From: Bacteroidota bacterium
GTDB lineage: Bacteria; Bacteroidota; Bacteroidia; Chitinophagales; Chitinophagaceae
Assembly (NCBI GenBank): GCA_029558715.1
Contig: JAKQEA010000194.1
Coordinates: 1-64,000 of the forward strand
Direction of reading: 5' to 3'
DNA: 64,000 nucleotides
Numbering within the stretch: the stretch's first letter is position 1; the number at the start of each line of letters is the position of its first letter. Made by a program: the position numbers and the translations under genes. The notes under the pieces were generated by a model. That model did not search any database. It was not told the DNA's origin and saw only the letters and a list, made by a program, of their open reading frames with translations. Below are positions 47,188 to 56,141 of the stretch, in pieces.

Positions 47188-48231
47188 ATGGTTGACCTTT
47201 CCTCTTATGACCCTAACAGTGTAAGCAATCCCAATAATAATATTTTTGGATTACCCACTTCAGAAGATAATGCCAAACTGGTAATCATTCCTGTTCCATG
47301 GGAAGTAACTGTAAGTTACGGTGCAGGCACAGCAAGAGCACCCGAGTCAATTCTTAAGGCCAGTTACCAGGTAGACCTTTTTGATCCTGAAATGCCGGAT
47401 GCCTGGAAGCAAGGATTTTTTATGCGGCATACAGACAGGAAAATCCTGATGAAGAGTGACTATCTGAGAAAAGAAGCTGAACTCTATATAGATTATATTT
47501 CAAAAGGAGAAGATGTTAATGCCAACCAGTTCATGTGCAAAACGCTGAGAGAAGTAAATGAAGGTGGTGTTTTCCTGACAGAGTGGATGCATGAACAAAC
47601 AAAAGCATTACTGGAAAAAGACAAACTGGTGGCTGTATTAGGCGGCGATCATAGTGCGCCATTAGGTTACATGAAAGCCGTTGGTGAAAAATACGGAGAC
47701 TTTGGAATTCTTCAGATCGATGCTCATTGTGATCTTCGGGATACTTACGAGGGCTTTAAACATTCTCATGCCAGCATCATGTTTAATGCATTGAAAGAAA
47801 TAACACAGTTACAAAGACTGGTACAGGTGGGGATAAGAGATTATAGCCAGATAGAATGGGATTATATTAAAAACAGCAATTATAAGGTCATCGCTTATTT
47901 TGACAGGGAGATAAAGAAAAGACAATTTGAAGGGGAATCATGGAAAACGCTGGCAGAGGAAATAGTAAGCAAACTTCCGCAACAGGTATATATCAGTTTT
48001 GATATTGATGGACTGGACAGGAAACTTTGCCCTCATACAGGTACTCCGGTTCCCGGAGGATTCGAGTTGGAAGAAGTGTTTTTCATTTTCAGAAAAGTGC
48101 TGGAAAGTGGCCGTAAAATCGTTGGCTTTGACCTCAGTGAAGTTGGAGTGAGTGATTCTGACTGGAATGCCAATGTAGGAGCAAGAGTACTTTTTAAATT
48201 GTGCAATTTATTGGTGACAAGCAATAGCTGA
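47188..48231 (+). CDS. Ureohydrolase (arginase/agmatinase/formimidoylglutamase family)
   Basis: 347 aa binuclear manganese hydrolase. All Mn ligands are present: GGDHSAPLGY near residue 154, DAHCDLR near 181, and SFDIDGLD near 272. Substrate-specific loops are not diagnostic, and the N-terminal ~110 residues are longer than in arginase; members in Bacteroidota are called formimidoylglutamase or agmatinase-like without proof. It heads a four-gene run: the next start lies 1 nt after its stop, then a 4-nt overlap and a 6-nt gap, so it is very likely co-expressed with the radical SAM enzyme and exporter. Confidence 0.92.
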   Translation: MVDLSSYDPNSVSNPNNNIFGLPTSEDNAKLVIIPVPWEVTVSYGAGTARAPESILKASYQVDLFDPEMPDAWKQGFFMRHTDRKILMKSDYLRKEAELYIDYISKGEDVNANQFMCKTLREVNEGGVFLTEWMHEQTKALLEKDKLVAVLGGDHSAPLGYMKAVGEKYGDFGILQIDAHCDLRDTYEGFKHSHASIMFNALKEITQLQRLVQVGIRDYSQIEWDYIKNSNYKVIAYFDREIKKRQFEGESWKTLAEEIVSKLPQQVYISFDIDGLDRKLCPHTGTPVPGGFELEEVFFIFRKVLESGRKIVGFDLSEVGVSDSDWNANVGARVLFKLCNLLVTSNS

Positions 48232-48232
48232 A

Positions 48233-48781
48233 ATGCCCAGATTCCGATTTCTCCTAAAGAATGAAAAATTAAAGCAATACCATCAGATTGCTTTTTATAT
48301 TATTTTTATCAACCTGCTGGCTTTTGTATATATAGCAATAGCAACTACTCAAAAAGATATACGGATTAGTTCAATTATTACAGCTGTAATACTTACAGGT
48401 GCACTTGCTATCGATTATTTCCTTGAAAAATTAAAAAATAATGAAGACACTCCGTATAAACTTTTAGCCGAGTATATTATCGCACTGGCCTGGTTTAAAG
48501 CAGGTTTCTGGTGGCTGGCATTAATTTTTTTCATTCTGGGAATGTTGTATCTCGGCGCAAAAAGAAAACTTCTGGTCAGCATTTTTACTGATAAAATACT
48601 TTATCCATCTCTTCCTCAAAAGCATATATCATGGCCTGAATTAAATGCAATTATTTTAAAAGACGGACTATTGACCATTGACTTCAAAAACAACAAGCTC
48701 ATTCAGCAAGCCATAGATGAAAACAGTCCTGTAAATGAGCAGGAATTTAACGAGTTTTGCAGGCAGCAATTAAATAAATGA
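48233..48781 (+). CDS. Small membrane protein of unknown function in the ureohydrolase-radical SAM operon
   Basis: 182 aa, not recognised. About four hydrophobic helices in the first ~115 residues (IAFYIIFINLLAFVYIAI, ISSIITAVILTGALAI, then one near 88 and one near 102) and a soluble C-terminal ~65 residues (SWPELNAIILKDGLLTIDFKNNK). It begins 1 nt after the ureohydrolase stop, and its stop codon overlaps the next start codon (ATGA), so translational coupling with the radical SAM gene is likely. Its role may be to anchor or assist the enzyme, but this is inference. Confidence 0.82.
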   Translation: MPRFRFLLKNEKLKQYHQIAFYIIFINLLAFVYIAIATTQKDIRISSIITAVILTGALAIDYFLEKLKNNEDTPYKLLAEYIIALAWFKAGFWWLALIFFILGMLYLGAKRKLLVSIFTDKILYPSLPQKHISWPELNAIILKDGLLTIDFKNNKLIQQAIDENSPVNEQEFNEFCRQQLNK

Positions 48782-50079
48782 GTTTATCACAATCCCCATA
48801 CATACTTTACTCCGACGGTAAAGGAAATATTTTTGAAGACACTTCATTATATGTAACCGGCCGCACAGGCTGGGACGCAGTACCGGTACCCGAAGATGAA
48901 TGGATTGAATTACCCGATGGGGGTTCATTGTATGAATTACCCGGAAGACGAGGCATTGGTATCGATGTTGAGACCGGTGATATGCGGCTTTGTGAAAAAG
49001 GCTGGGCTGTTGCCGCATTTATTCCTCCGGCACATACTGGTTTCTATTTGGCTGCCTATGAAACAGCATCCGATGCTCCTATCCTTCCCTTATTTTGTTA
49101 TACTGCAGCAGGCTGGTTTAATGATAAATTCTATGTACCTGCCATCCGAATTGAACCGGATATCAGGCAGGAATGTGCCGGATATGATGCAAAAAAAGTA
49201 GAAGCCGGTGCCAAAGAATTACTCAAACATTATCCGCAAAACAGGTTAGTGGCACACCTGATGAATAATTGTGCATTGACTTACAGTTGCCCCGCAGCCA
49301 GAAACTTTGCATTGGGCAGATGGGAATGCCCCGTACCTGCATCACCGGCTTGTAATGCCAATTGTGTAGGGTGCATCTCACTGCAGCCCGATGAGGAGCC
49401 TATCGTTTCTACACAAGACAGATTGACCTTTAAACCTACCCCGGAAGAGATTGTTGAGTTCACTGTTCCTCACCTGGAAACAGCACCCTACCCTATCATC
49501 AGTTTCGGGCAAGGTTGCGAAGGTGAACCTTTGCTGATGTGGGAAACCATTCGTGATGCGATTATTGAGATCAGGAAACACACAAAAAAAGGGAGTATCA
49601 ATATTAATACAAATGGATCCAGGCCGGATGCCGTGAAAGTCCTTTGCGAAGCCGGACTTGATTCTATCCGTGTAAGTACCAACTCAGCCAGGAGAGAAAT
49701 TTACACTCCTTATTATCGTCCTAACAATTACGACTTTGACGATATTGTTGAAAGCCTGAAAGTCGTTAACTCATTTGGTGGCTGGACATCCATCAACTAT
49801 TTCGTTTTCCCGGGAATGACCGATTCAGTTGCAGAATATGAAGCATTGAGAAAGCTGATAAAGGAAACCGGGTTAAAGATGATCCAGTGGCGCAATTTCA
49901 ACATTGATCCCGACTGGTATCTTGGCAAGATTGGCGTGACAGATACAGGTGAATGCATAGGAGTCAAACAACTACAGGAACTGATCCGGGAAGAATTTCC
50001 CGATCTGAAATACGGCTACTTTAACCCTCCCATGGAACGCATCAGAGGAAAGTTTGAACTGGATTTTGCACACTACTAA
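48778..50079 (+). CDS. Radical SAM enzyme of unknown substrate
   Basis: 433 aa. The 4Fe-4S/SAM cluster site is C192-N-A-N-C196-V-G-C199 (CxxxCxxC), followed by the GQGCEGEPLLMW segment (a GGE-like strand), INTNGSRPDAVKVLC and SIRVSTNSARREIYTPYYRP. The N-terminal ~185 residues form a separate domain (DGGSLYELPGRRGIGIDVE), with no recognised fold. There is no SPASM or extra Fe-S cysteine cluster at the C-terminus. It overlaps the membrane protein gene by 4 nt and lies 6 nt before an exporter gene, suggesting a modified small product. No substrate is known. Confidence 0.9.
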   Translation: MSLSQSPYILYSDGKGNIFEDTSLYVTGRTGWDAVPVPEDEWIELPDGGSLYELPGRRGIGIDVETGDMRLCEKGWAVAAFIPPAHTGFYLAAYETASDAPILPLFCYTAAGWFNDKFYVPAIRIEPDIRQECAGYDAKKVEAGAKELLKHYPQNRLVAHLMNNCALTYSCPAARNFALGRWECPVPASPACNANCVGCISLQPDEEPIVSTQDRLTFKPTPEEIVEFTVPHLETAPYPIISFGQGCEGEPLLMWETIRDAIIEIRKHTKKGSININTNGSRPDAVKVLCEAGLDSIRVSTNSARREIYTPYYRPNNYDFDDIVESLKVVNSFGGWTSINYFVFPGMTDSVAEYEALRKLIKETGLKMIQWRNFNIDPDWYLGKIGVTDTGECIGVKQLQELIREEFPDLKYGYFNPPMERIRGKFELDFAHY

Positions 50080-50085
50080 GAGTTA

Positions 50086-50994
50086 ATGAATCAGCCGATC
50101 AAAAAAAATATTTACATAGGTATCAGCCTTGCCGTACTGGCAACATTTATCTGGTCGTGGAATTTTATCATCGCAAAAGGGATATACAAAGAAATCCCTC
50201 CGGTGAGTCTTGCCTTTTTACGCTGGCTGACTGCCACAATCATCATTTTCCCGTTTGCTTATCAATCTTTCAAGAAAGAATGGTCCTCAGTACGGAAATC
50301 CTGGCTTTACTTTTTGATAGCGGCTGCTACCGGTGTAGCTATGTTCAACACATTTGTGTATATCGGTGCACAATATACTACTGCCATAAACCTGGCCCTG
50401 ATAGGAACTACTTCTTCTCCAATTCTTTCTGTAATCTTTGCCCGGATATTTCTGAAAGAAAAAATCAGTGGCGCAAAGGTGATTGGAATAACCACTTGTA
50501 TAGCCGGTATTTTGTTTCTGTTGTCAAAAGGGAATTTTCAAAACCTGTTACACCTGAAATTTACCCGGGGTGATACCTGGGTTTTGCTGGCAGGTCTTTC
50601 TTTCGCTGTTTACAATACAATGGTTAAGAAAAAGCCAGTTACTGTTTCCCCGGTCAACTTTCTTTTTATTGTTTTTGCGGTAGGAACAATCCTTCTTTTT
50701 CCTTTCTACCTGGAAGAAGCAGCGAATACAGCTCCTGTTTCGTATACTGCAAATAACATTCTTATCATCTTGTATCTTGGTTTAGGAGCTTCTGTTATCT
50801 GTTTCTGGATCTGGAATATTGCTATCCGCAATCTTGGCGCAGGAAGGGCTGCATTGTTTGGTAATCTTATACCTGTTTTCAGCACTTTGGAAGCCGTATT
50901 GGTGTTGGGCGAAAAAATAACCTGGGTACATGTAGTGAGTTTTACCCTTGTGCTGGCTGGCTTATTTGCAGCCAATATCCAAAAAAGAAGTTAA
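50086..50994 (+). CDS. EamA/DMT superfamily transporter
   Basis: 302 aa with about ten membrane helices in two EamA repeats (roughly 10-140 and 155-298). Features: WSWNFIIAKGIYKEIPPVSLAFLRWL near residues 23-48, INLALIGTTSSPILSVIFARIFLKEKISG at the end of the first repeat, and the matching FGNLIPVFSTLEAVLVLGEKITWVH in the second. It probably exports a small metabolite or amino acid-like compound, perhaps the product of the preceding enzymes. Last gene of the operon. Confidence 0.93.
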   Translation: MNQPIKKNIYIGISLAVLATFIWSWNFIIAKGIYKEIPPVSLAFLRWLTATIIIFPFAYQSFKKEWSSVRKSWLYFLIAAATGVAMFNTFVYIGAQYTTAINLALIGTTSSPILSVIFARIFLKEKISGAKVIGITTCIAGILFLLSKGNFQNLLHLKFTRGDTWVLLAGLSFAVYNTMVKKKPVTVSPVNFLFIVFAVGTILLFPFYLEEAANTAPVSYTANNILIILYLGLGASVICFWIWNIAIRNLGAGRAALFGNLIPVFSTLEAVLVLGEKITWVHVVSFTLVLAGLFAANIQKRS

Positions 50995-50997
50995 TCA

Positions 50998-52482
50998 TTA
51001 TTTACAGGCTCCTCTTAATGTAAGCTCTAATGCAGCTTCGAATTCTTTTTCTGCAGCTGGTGAGTCAAACGTTATCCAGCAGTCAAGGGTAAGTTGCCTA
51101 ACAGAATGCCAACCTAAATCATCGGTTCCATGCCTAACATACATACCACCGGTTGATTGCCATTTGCCATTTACACATTTGTATTCAATATCATAATCCA
51201 CCCATTTGCGGATGACATGTATGGAATAAGAGAACATTTTTGAAGTTGAAAATGCTTTGGCCATTTTCTCTCCAATATCAGTTGCCTTATCCAGTTCCAG
51301 TTCTTCCAGTAATTCTTTTATCTTTTCATACACATCATTCCCCTCTTTACTGTGCCCGCAGGGAAGCACTTTGCGATCATCAATCTCACAGGCAAATGTC
51401 TTGTGCCATCTCCATCTGACAGTTGCACCCTCCGGGTCACATGGCTGATCTCCGATGTATCCGTATGAACCCGGGTAACCACTTTCATTCTTTAAATCAC
51501 TTAAATCAATCTGGTTTGCTGTACTGCTATTATCCGGCAGATCAAGATTCACATTCACTGAAAAAGTGCCTGATTTTATACTTTGTATATCAAACTTCCG
51601 TGTAAATATTCCTGAGCCTTCAGTTGCAGGTGATAAAGGAATAACAATAGTATTTGCCGGCATCATTGTAACGGTTGCAGGCGAAATATTATTCAAAGAC
51701 AGAATTGCAGTATCCGGTAAACCTTGCAGACCCGAAATCTTTATATCAATATAAGTCCTTTCCCCTTTTGATAAATTCAGTTTGCCGGCAGAAACATCCA
51801 TGCTGACACCTGAAATTCTTTGATTGCATGCCTGACTGTTCTTTTCATTATTATCTGTTATGTTTAATGTTTGTAAACCAACAGCGTCAGCCGGGTATTT
51901 AAAAATACATTGACGTGGTGATTCTGCAAGCACTTCAGCAGGTGTACTTCCTAATGAACATTTTGTATTGGAAGCGTCCCCATCAAAAGGACCAGTAATA
52001 TTAACCGGGGTACCCACCAGCACATGAGATGGGTGGCTGCAGTTTTGTAATGATGCGGAAATAGTTTTGTCCAAATTATTTAGCGTAAAAGAAAGTTGGC
52101 CAACTTTAGCACCACTACCGTTTATCAGTTCTATCGGTGAAACCTGCTTTCCACCGGAATGTAAAAGCCATTTCATCAACCCGGGTTTTGAAGGAACAGA
52201 AGTTCTGTTCCCATCAATGCTTACAGTGTACTTAATAAGTTCTGAAAGGTTTTTTTCAACCTGTTTTGCATTTTTACCAATTGGTTCAGCTAACACTGTT
52301 CCTGAAATAACTTCTCCCGGCCTTATATCATCAGGCAGGTAAACTTTTATAGTACCGGCCGGAGTATTGAAAACTGCGGTTGTTAGCCCTTTTTGGGTTG
52401 AGATAGTTTGAGCCCAGATTATTGATGCAGGTACAAGCAGGAATAAAGAGAGCACAGAAGAGAAAAATATTGACTTTCTCAT
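50998..52482 (-). CDS. Large secreted protein of unknown function
   Basis: 494 aa from the start MRKSIFFSSVLSLFLLVPASIIWAQ, a clear signal peptide; an upstream in-frame ATG at 52572 would add 30 residues and bury the signal, so it is not used. The first ~150 residues are beta-rich (AVFNTPAGTIKVYLPDDIRPGEVISGTVLAE), with beta-sandwich-like repeats in the middle; the last 150 contain many Cys and Trp (PCDPEGATVRWRWHKTFACEID). No catalytic motif is recognised. It converges with the DMT gene 4 nt away. Confidence 0.72.
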   Translation of the reverse strand: MRKSIFFSSVLSLFLLVPASIIWAQTISTQKGLTTAVFNTPAGTIKVYLPDDIRPGEVISGTVLAEPIGKNAKQVEKNLSELIKYTVSIDGNRTSVPSKPGLMKWLLHSGGKQVSPIELINGSGAKVGQLSFTLNNLDKTISASLQNCSHPSHVLVGTPVNITGPFDGDASNTKCSLGSTPAEVLAESPRQCIFKYPADAVGLQTLNITDNNEKNSQACNQRISGVSMDVSAGKLNLSKGERTYIDIKISGLQGLPDTAILSLNNISPATVTMMPANTIVIPLSPATEGSGIFTRKFDIQSIKSGTFSVNVNLDLPDNSSTANQIDLSDLKNESGYPGSYGYIGDQPCDPEGATVRWRWHKTFACEIDDRKVLPCGHSKEGNDVYEKIKELLEELELDKATDIGEKMAKAFSTSKMFSYSIHVIRKWVDYDIEYKCVNGKWQSTGGMYVRHGTDDLGWHSVRQLTLDCWITFDSPAAEKEFEAALELTLRGACK

Positions 52483-52706
52483 AGCAGTGCTTTTACTAAA
52501 TTTAATACAGTTTGCCGAATTTGAAGAAAACATTAAAAACACGGCAAAACCCAGCAGATTGAGTTGAAACAAGCCTGGACTGTTCTTCCCAAAATCTTAA
52601 CATTTTATAAATCAACATTCATGCAAGTTGCACAGCGTTTGCATCGTTAATAACACCTGTGTATAAACAGGGCTGTCTTTCATTGATAATCAAAGCTTAA
52701 ATTTGT

Positions 52707-53588
52707 ATGAACAACGCCTACGCTATGTCTGCATCCCTTGAAGCCCAATACCGTTCAAAAGCCACTATGATAACGGCTGGTTTTGCCGGTGTGGCTATAT
52801 TGCTGATGTTCCTGCTGAAATGGAAGCTTCCCGTTTTTGAAAAGGTAGTAGAAATGCCCGGCATTGAAGTGGAGCTGAACCTGCCTCCTGACCCTCCTAT
52901 ACCTCTTGAAGAAGGCGGTGGCGGCGGTGGTAATCCCGTTCAGGCAGCAGGAAATCCCGGTATAGCACAGGCTGCCCCAATGCCTCCGGGAACGAATGAA
53001 GATTCCAAAAACATTGAAGAAGACAATGAAAGTTCCAGCCCGGCAATCACCAAACCAGTTGTAACGAAACCAAAGGCTACAGCCATCACAAATACTTCTA
53101 TAACTAAAGCTGAGCCTAAGGAGATAAAAACACCAGCTCCTCCAAGGCCCAAAGCTGTAATGGACGGGAAAAATATTACAGGAACTCAAAAGGGCGGTAA
53201 TAATGCTGATAACTACGACCAGGCTGGTGGCAGGGGTAATGGCAATGGTGTTGGGACCGGTAATGGTGTAGGTGGAGGCAATGGCAACGGTGTTGGCGGA
53301 GGAAACGGTTCCGGAACAGGGGGTGGCAGTGGCCCAAGAGTAACAAGAGGCGACAGAAAGATCGTACGCAGCTATTCTTTTGAAGGAGACCTGGATAAAG
53401 CTACCATTTATGCCAACGTAAACGTATCACCTGACGGCATCGGAAAATTCGTAAGTATCGCCAAGGGATCCTCCAATAGCAGCAATGCGTATAAAGAAGC
53501 CATCATCCGTTACCTGCAGAACATTAAGTTTGATAAAGCTGATCATGAATCCATGATCACTGTTCAGTTTAATTTCAGGGTTAACTAA
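52707..53588 (+). CDS. TonB-like protein with glycine/asparagine-rich linker
   Basis: 293 aa. N-terminal membrane helix (about residues 25-40, AGFAGVAILLMFLLKW), then PPDPPIPLEEGGGGG, an Ala/Pro/Lys-rich linker (TKPVVTKPKATAIT), a Gly/Asn repeat of GNGNGVGGGN type (about residues 172-212), and a C-terminal ~80-residue domain (IYANVNVSPDGIGKFVSIAKG, ending TVQFNFRVN) with the fold pattern of TonB/TolA tails. It may energise an outer membrane system; no receptor is near. A -7 box TAAATTTG ends 1 nt before the first ATG, so the real start could be the second ATG at 52725. Confidence 0.8.
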   Translation: MNNAYAMSASLEAQYRSKATMITAGFAGVAILLMFLLKWKLPVFEKVVEMPGIEVELNLPPDPPIPLEEGGGGGGNPVQAAGNPGIAQAAPMPPGTNEDSKNIEEDNESSSPAITKPVVTKPKATAITNTSITKAEPKEIKTPAPPRPKAVMDGKNITGTQKGGNNADNYDQAGGRGNGNGVGTGNGVGGGNGNGVGGGNGSGTGGGSGPRVTRGDRKIVRSYSFEGDLDKATIYANVNVSPDGIGKFVSIAKGSSNSSNAYKEAIIRYLQNIKFDKADHESMITVQFNFRVN

Positions 53589-53606
53589 CACAAGATTATT
53601 GAAGAG

Positions 53607-53645
53607 AAAAAACCATTTCGCCCAAAACGAAATGGTTTTTTATTT
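53607..53645 (+). terminator. Terminator between the TonB-like gene and folC
   Basis: A 14-bp perfect stem (AAAAAACCATTTCG / CGAAATGGTTTTTT) with a 7-nt loop, ending in T6. The -7 box of folC follows directly. Confidence 0.9.
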
Positions 53646-53656
53646 AATGCAACCAC

Positions 53657-53664
53657 TATTTTTG
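53657..53664 (+). promoter_or_regulatory. -7 promoter box TATTTTTG at folC
   Basis: TAnnTTTG match 5 nt before the ATG at 53670, after the upstream terminator. Predicts a near-leaderless transcript. Confidence 0.5.
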
Positions 53665-53669
53665 TCCCG

Positions 53670-55046
53670 ATGAATTACGAGCAGACCATTGATTATTTAT
53701 TTACCCGGCTACCCATGTTTAGTCGTATTGGTGCTGCTGCATTCAAAAAAGATCTTACCAACACCATCGAACTTTGCCTAACGCTGGGCAACCCTCATCA
53801 GCAATTCAAATCGGTTCATATCGCCGGAACCAATGGTAAAGGTTCAGTCAGTCATATACTGGCCGCTATTTTACAAACAGCTGGTTACAAAACAGGTCTT
53901 TACACTTCCCCGCACCTGAAAGATTTCCGTGAGAGAATAAAAGTGGACGGCGAAATGATACCCGAACAATACGTCGTTGATTTTACTGAGAGGATACAAC
54001 CACTTATTGAAAAAATGGAGCCCAGTTTTTTTGAAATTACTGTAGCAATGGCATTCGATTATTTTGCACAGCAAAAGGTTGATATCGCTATTATTGAAAC
54101 CGGCCTCGGTGGAAGATTGGACAGTACCAATGTCATTACACCTGAACTTTCTGTGATCACCAATATTGGTTGGGATCATATGAATATGCTCGGAGACACA
54201 TTGGAAAAAATCGCTTTTGAAAAAGCTGGAATAATAAAACCCGGAATTCCGGTAGTAATCGGGGAAGTGTTACCTGAAACTGAACCAGTGTTTGAAAAAG
54301 TAGCAATAGAAAAAAATGCCCAGCTGCATATTTCGTCTCACAAAAGACAGGTTACAGACTGGTATTGGAAGAAGCATCAACTGATCGTGGAGGTAGCAGA
54401 AAAGCAATATACAGATCATAAGACTTATCATCTTGACCTGCCTGGAATATACCAGGCAAAAAACCTGCTGACAGTTCTTGAAGCCTGCTCTCAACTACAA
54501 CAAAAAGGCTTTAGGATCACTGATGAAATAATTCATACGGCTCTTGCACAATCGAAAAAGCTGACAGGCCTGCATGGCCGGTGGGAGGTCATTCATAATT
54601 CTCCTCTCGTAGTATTGGATGTGGCGCATAATATAGATGGCATAAAACAACTGGTGCAGCAAATAGAACTAACAGAACATCAGCAATTGCATATCATCAT
54701 TGGTATGGTAAAAGACAAGGAAACAGAAAAGGTACTTGAGCTTCTGCCGAAGAATGCAACTTATTATTTCACCAGGGCACAAATACCAAGAGCACTGCCC
54801 GAAGAAGAATTGGCTGCAAAAGCAACCCGGTACGGGTTAAAAGGAAAAACATTTTCAAATGTAAATTTCTCTCTTTACAGCGCTTCTCATAAAGCAACGA
54901 AAAAAGATATGATCATTGTTTGCGGAAGTATTTTCCTGGTGGGTGAAGTAAGCCTGAACAGCGTAAAGGAAATATGGGGGAAGGAGGAATATTCTACAGG
55001 TGTATTTGATGCAATTGAAATGGCAGCATGGACATTCTTTCGTTAA
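53670..55046 (+). CDS. folC: Bifunctional folylpolyglutamate synthase / dihydrofolate synthase
   Basis: 458 aa Mur-ligase-fold enzyme that adds glutamates to folate. ATP-binding loop AGTNGKGSVSHIL (about residue 52), then YTSPHLKDFRERIKVDG, TVAMAFDYFAQQKVDIAIIETGLGGRLDSTNVI and ITNIGWDHMNMLGDTLEKIAFEKAGIIKPGIP. The C-terminal domain carries GLHGRWEVI and VLDVAHNIDGIK. Length and motif order are normal. Its 3' end overlaps the convergent NUDIX gene by 4 nt. Confidence 0.97.
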   Translation: MNYEQTIDYLFTRLPMFSRIGAAAFKKDLTNTIELCLTLGNPHQQFKSVHIAGTNGKGSVSHILAAILQTAGYKTGLYTSPHLKDFRERIKVDGEMIPEQYVVDFTERIQPLIEKMEPSFFEITVAMAFDYFAQQKVDIAIIETGLGGRLDSTNVITPELSVITNIGWDHMNMLGDTLEKIAFEKAGIIKPGIPVVIGEVLPETEPVFEKVAIEKNAQLHISSHKRQVTDWYWKKHQLIVEVAEKQYTDHKTYHLDLPGIYQAKNLLTVLEACSQLQQKGFRITDEIIHTALAQSKKLTGLHGRWEVIHNSPLVVLDVAHNIDGIKQLVQQIELTEHQQLHIIIGMVKDKETEKVLELLPKNATYYFTRAQIPRALPEEELAAKATRYGLKGKTFSNVNFSLYSASHKATKKDMIIVCGSIFLVGEVSLNSVKEIWGKEEYSTGVFDAIEMAAWTFFR

Positions 55047-55591
55047 TAGTGTAATTCACCCAGCTTCTCCAGTGCATACAAAATACAGGAAACATGCATA
55101 CCCTGGATGATCTTATTCTCCCTGAGTAACTGCTTTAACTCATCTATGCTCATCTCCAGTACTTCTATCTCTTCATTCTCATCCAGTTTTTGCTCCGCTA
55201 CTTTCTTTCCTCCCTTTGCCAGGAACATGTGTAACAAATTGGAATTAGTTGAAGGATTAGGTGATATTTTCCCGAGATAATCAAAAGATGAAAAGGTATA
55301 GCCTGTTTCTTCCAGTAATTCCCTGGCAATAGCATACTCAACATTGGTATCTGTATCATCAACACAACCACCGGGAATTTCAATACAGGTTTCACCCAGT
55401 GCATGCCGGTATTGCTTTACCATTATAATTTTTCCCTCCTCGGTAACAGGTAAGGCCCCTACCCAGGTAGAGAATTCATAGACATAATAAGGATCGACGA
55501 TCTTTCCGCCGGGAGTTTCACATTTATCACGGCGTACCTTAAACCACTTATCATTAAACAGGTATTCTGAAGAGAGGGTTTTCCATTTCAT
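55043..55591 (-). CDS. NUDIX hydrolase, ADP-ribose pyrophosphatase-like
   Basis: 182 aa. Nudix box (GX5EX7REUXEEXGU) in GGCVDDTDTNVEYAIARELLEETGY, with the catalytic glutamates in RELLEETG. The loop TPGGKIVDPYYVYEF and the KQYRHALGETCIEIPGG segment point to an ADP-ribose/NDP-sugar pyrophosphatase rather than mutT. First two residues of the family's substrate loop cannot assign the exact compound. Starts 1 nt downstream of the BstA-like gene's stop, so it is last in a minus-strand operon. Confidence 0.93.
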   Translation of the reverse strand: MKWKTLSSEYLFNDKWFKVRRDKCETPGGKIVDPYYVYEFSTWVGALPVTEEGKIIMVKQYRHALGETCIEIPGGCVDDTDTNVEYAIARELLEETGYTFSSFDYLGKISPNPSTNSNLLHMFLAKGGKKVAEQKLDENEEIEVLEMSIDELKQLLRENKIIQGMHVSCILYALEKLGELHY

Positions 55592-55592
55592 T

Positions 55593-56132
55593 TTACCATC
55601 CTTTTCTTTCTCTCAAAGAAGTAATATGCGCTACATGATGTTTGCCATGCCAGGCATACATGCCCAGCAGGAACCATAACCGCATCGTCTTCTTATGCTC
55701 CGGGTGAAAAACAGTTTTGTTATTCCAATCATCATCGGTAACATACTTTAATGTTTCATACAAACGGGCATGCACTGCATGTAAAATTGTGACAGATATA
55801 TTAACCGGTAATTTCTGAACATCATGCAGCTCAGCCCATTTATTTTCATCATAAGGCTTTATGGTGGGATTTTCTTCAGTTAACCCAAGCTTGAAGCGTA
55901 TATAGGCATTCATATGGCTGTCAGCCACATGGTGCACTAACTTATGCACCGTCCATCCACCTTCCCTGTAAGCTGTTTGTAACTGAGCTTCATCCAGGTT
56001 TAGAATTGCATTCTCAATTTGTAATGGCAGGAATTTTATATCTGCCAGCCATTCTATCTTTTGTTCGATAGAAAATGGTTTTGGCTCATACTGCCCGATC
56101 GGGTAACGGGGGTCAACTGCAGCAACAGGCAT
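55593..56132 (-). CDS. DinB-fold bacillithiol S-transferase-like protein (BstA/YfiT family)
   Basis: 179 aa four-helix bundle metal-binding protein. The start region DPRYPIGQYEPKPFS is a family signature; metal His in KLVHHVADSHMNAYIRFKL and in WHGKHHVAHITSLRERKGW at the C-terminus. Members conjugate bacillithiol to electrophiles such as antibiotics or alkylators. The bshB1 gene 10 kb away shows the organism makes bacillithiol. Substrate unknown. It sits in a minus-strand run with FKBP and NUDIX genes. Confidence 0.9.
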   Translation of the reverse strand: MPVAAVDPRYPIGQYEPKPFSIEQKIEWLADIKFLPLQIENAILNLDEAQLQTAYREGGWTVHKLVHHVADSHMNAYIRFKLGLTEENPTIKPYDENKWAELHDVQKLPVNISVTILHAVHARLYETLKYVTDDDWNNKTVFHPEHKKTMRLWFLLGMYAWHGKHHVAHITSLRERKGW

Positions 56133-56141
56133 AGAAAAAAT

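Noticed and set aside
53172-53340. Repeats of the GGTAATGGT/GGCAATGGC type resembling a tandem repeat array
   Set aside because: They are the codons of the Gly/Asn-rich linker in the TonB-like protein, not a CRISPR or a satellite.
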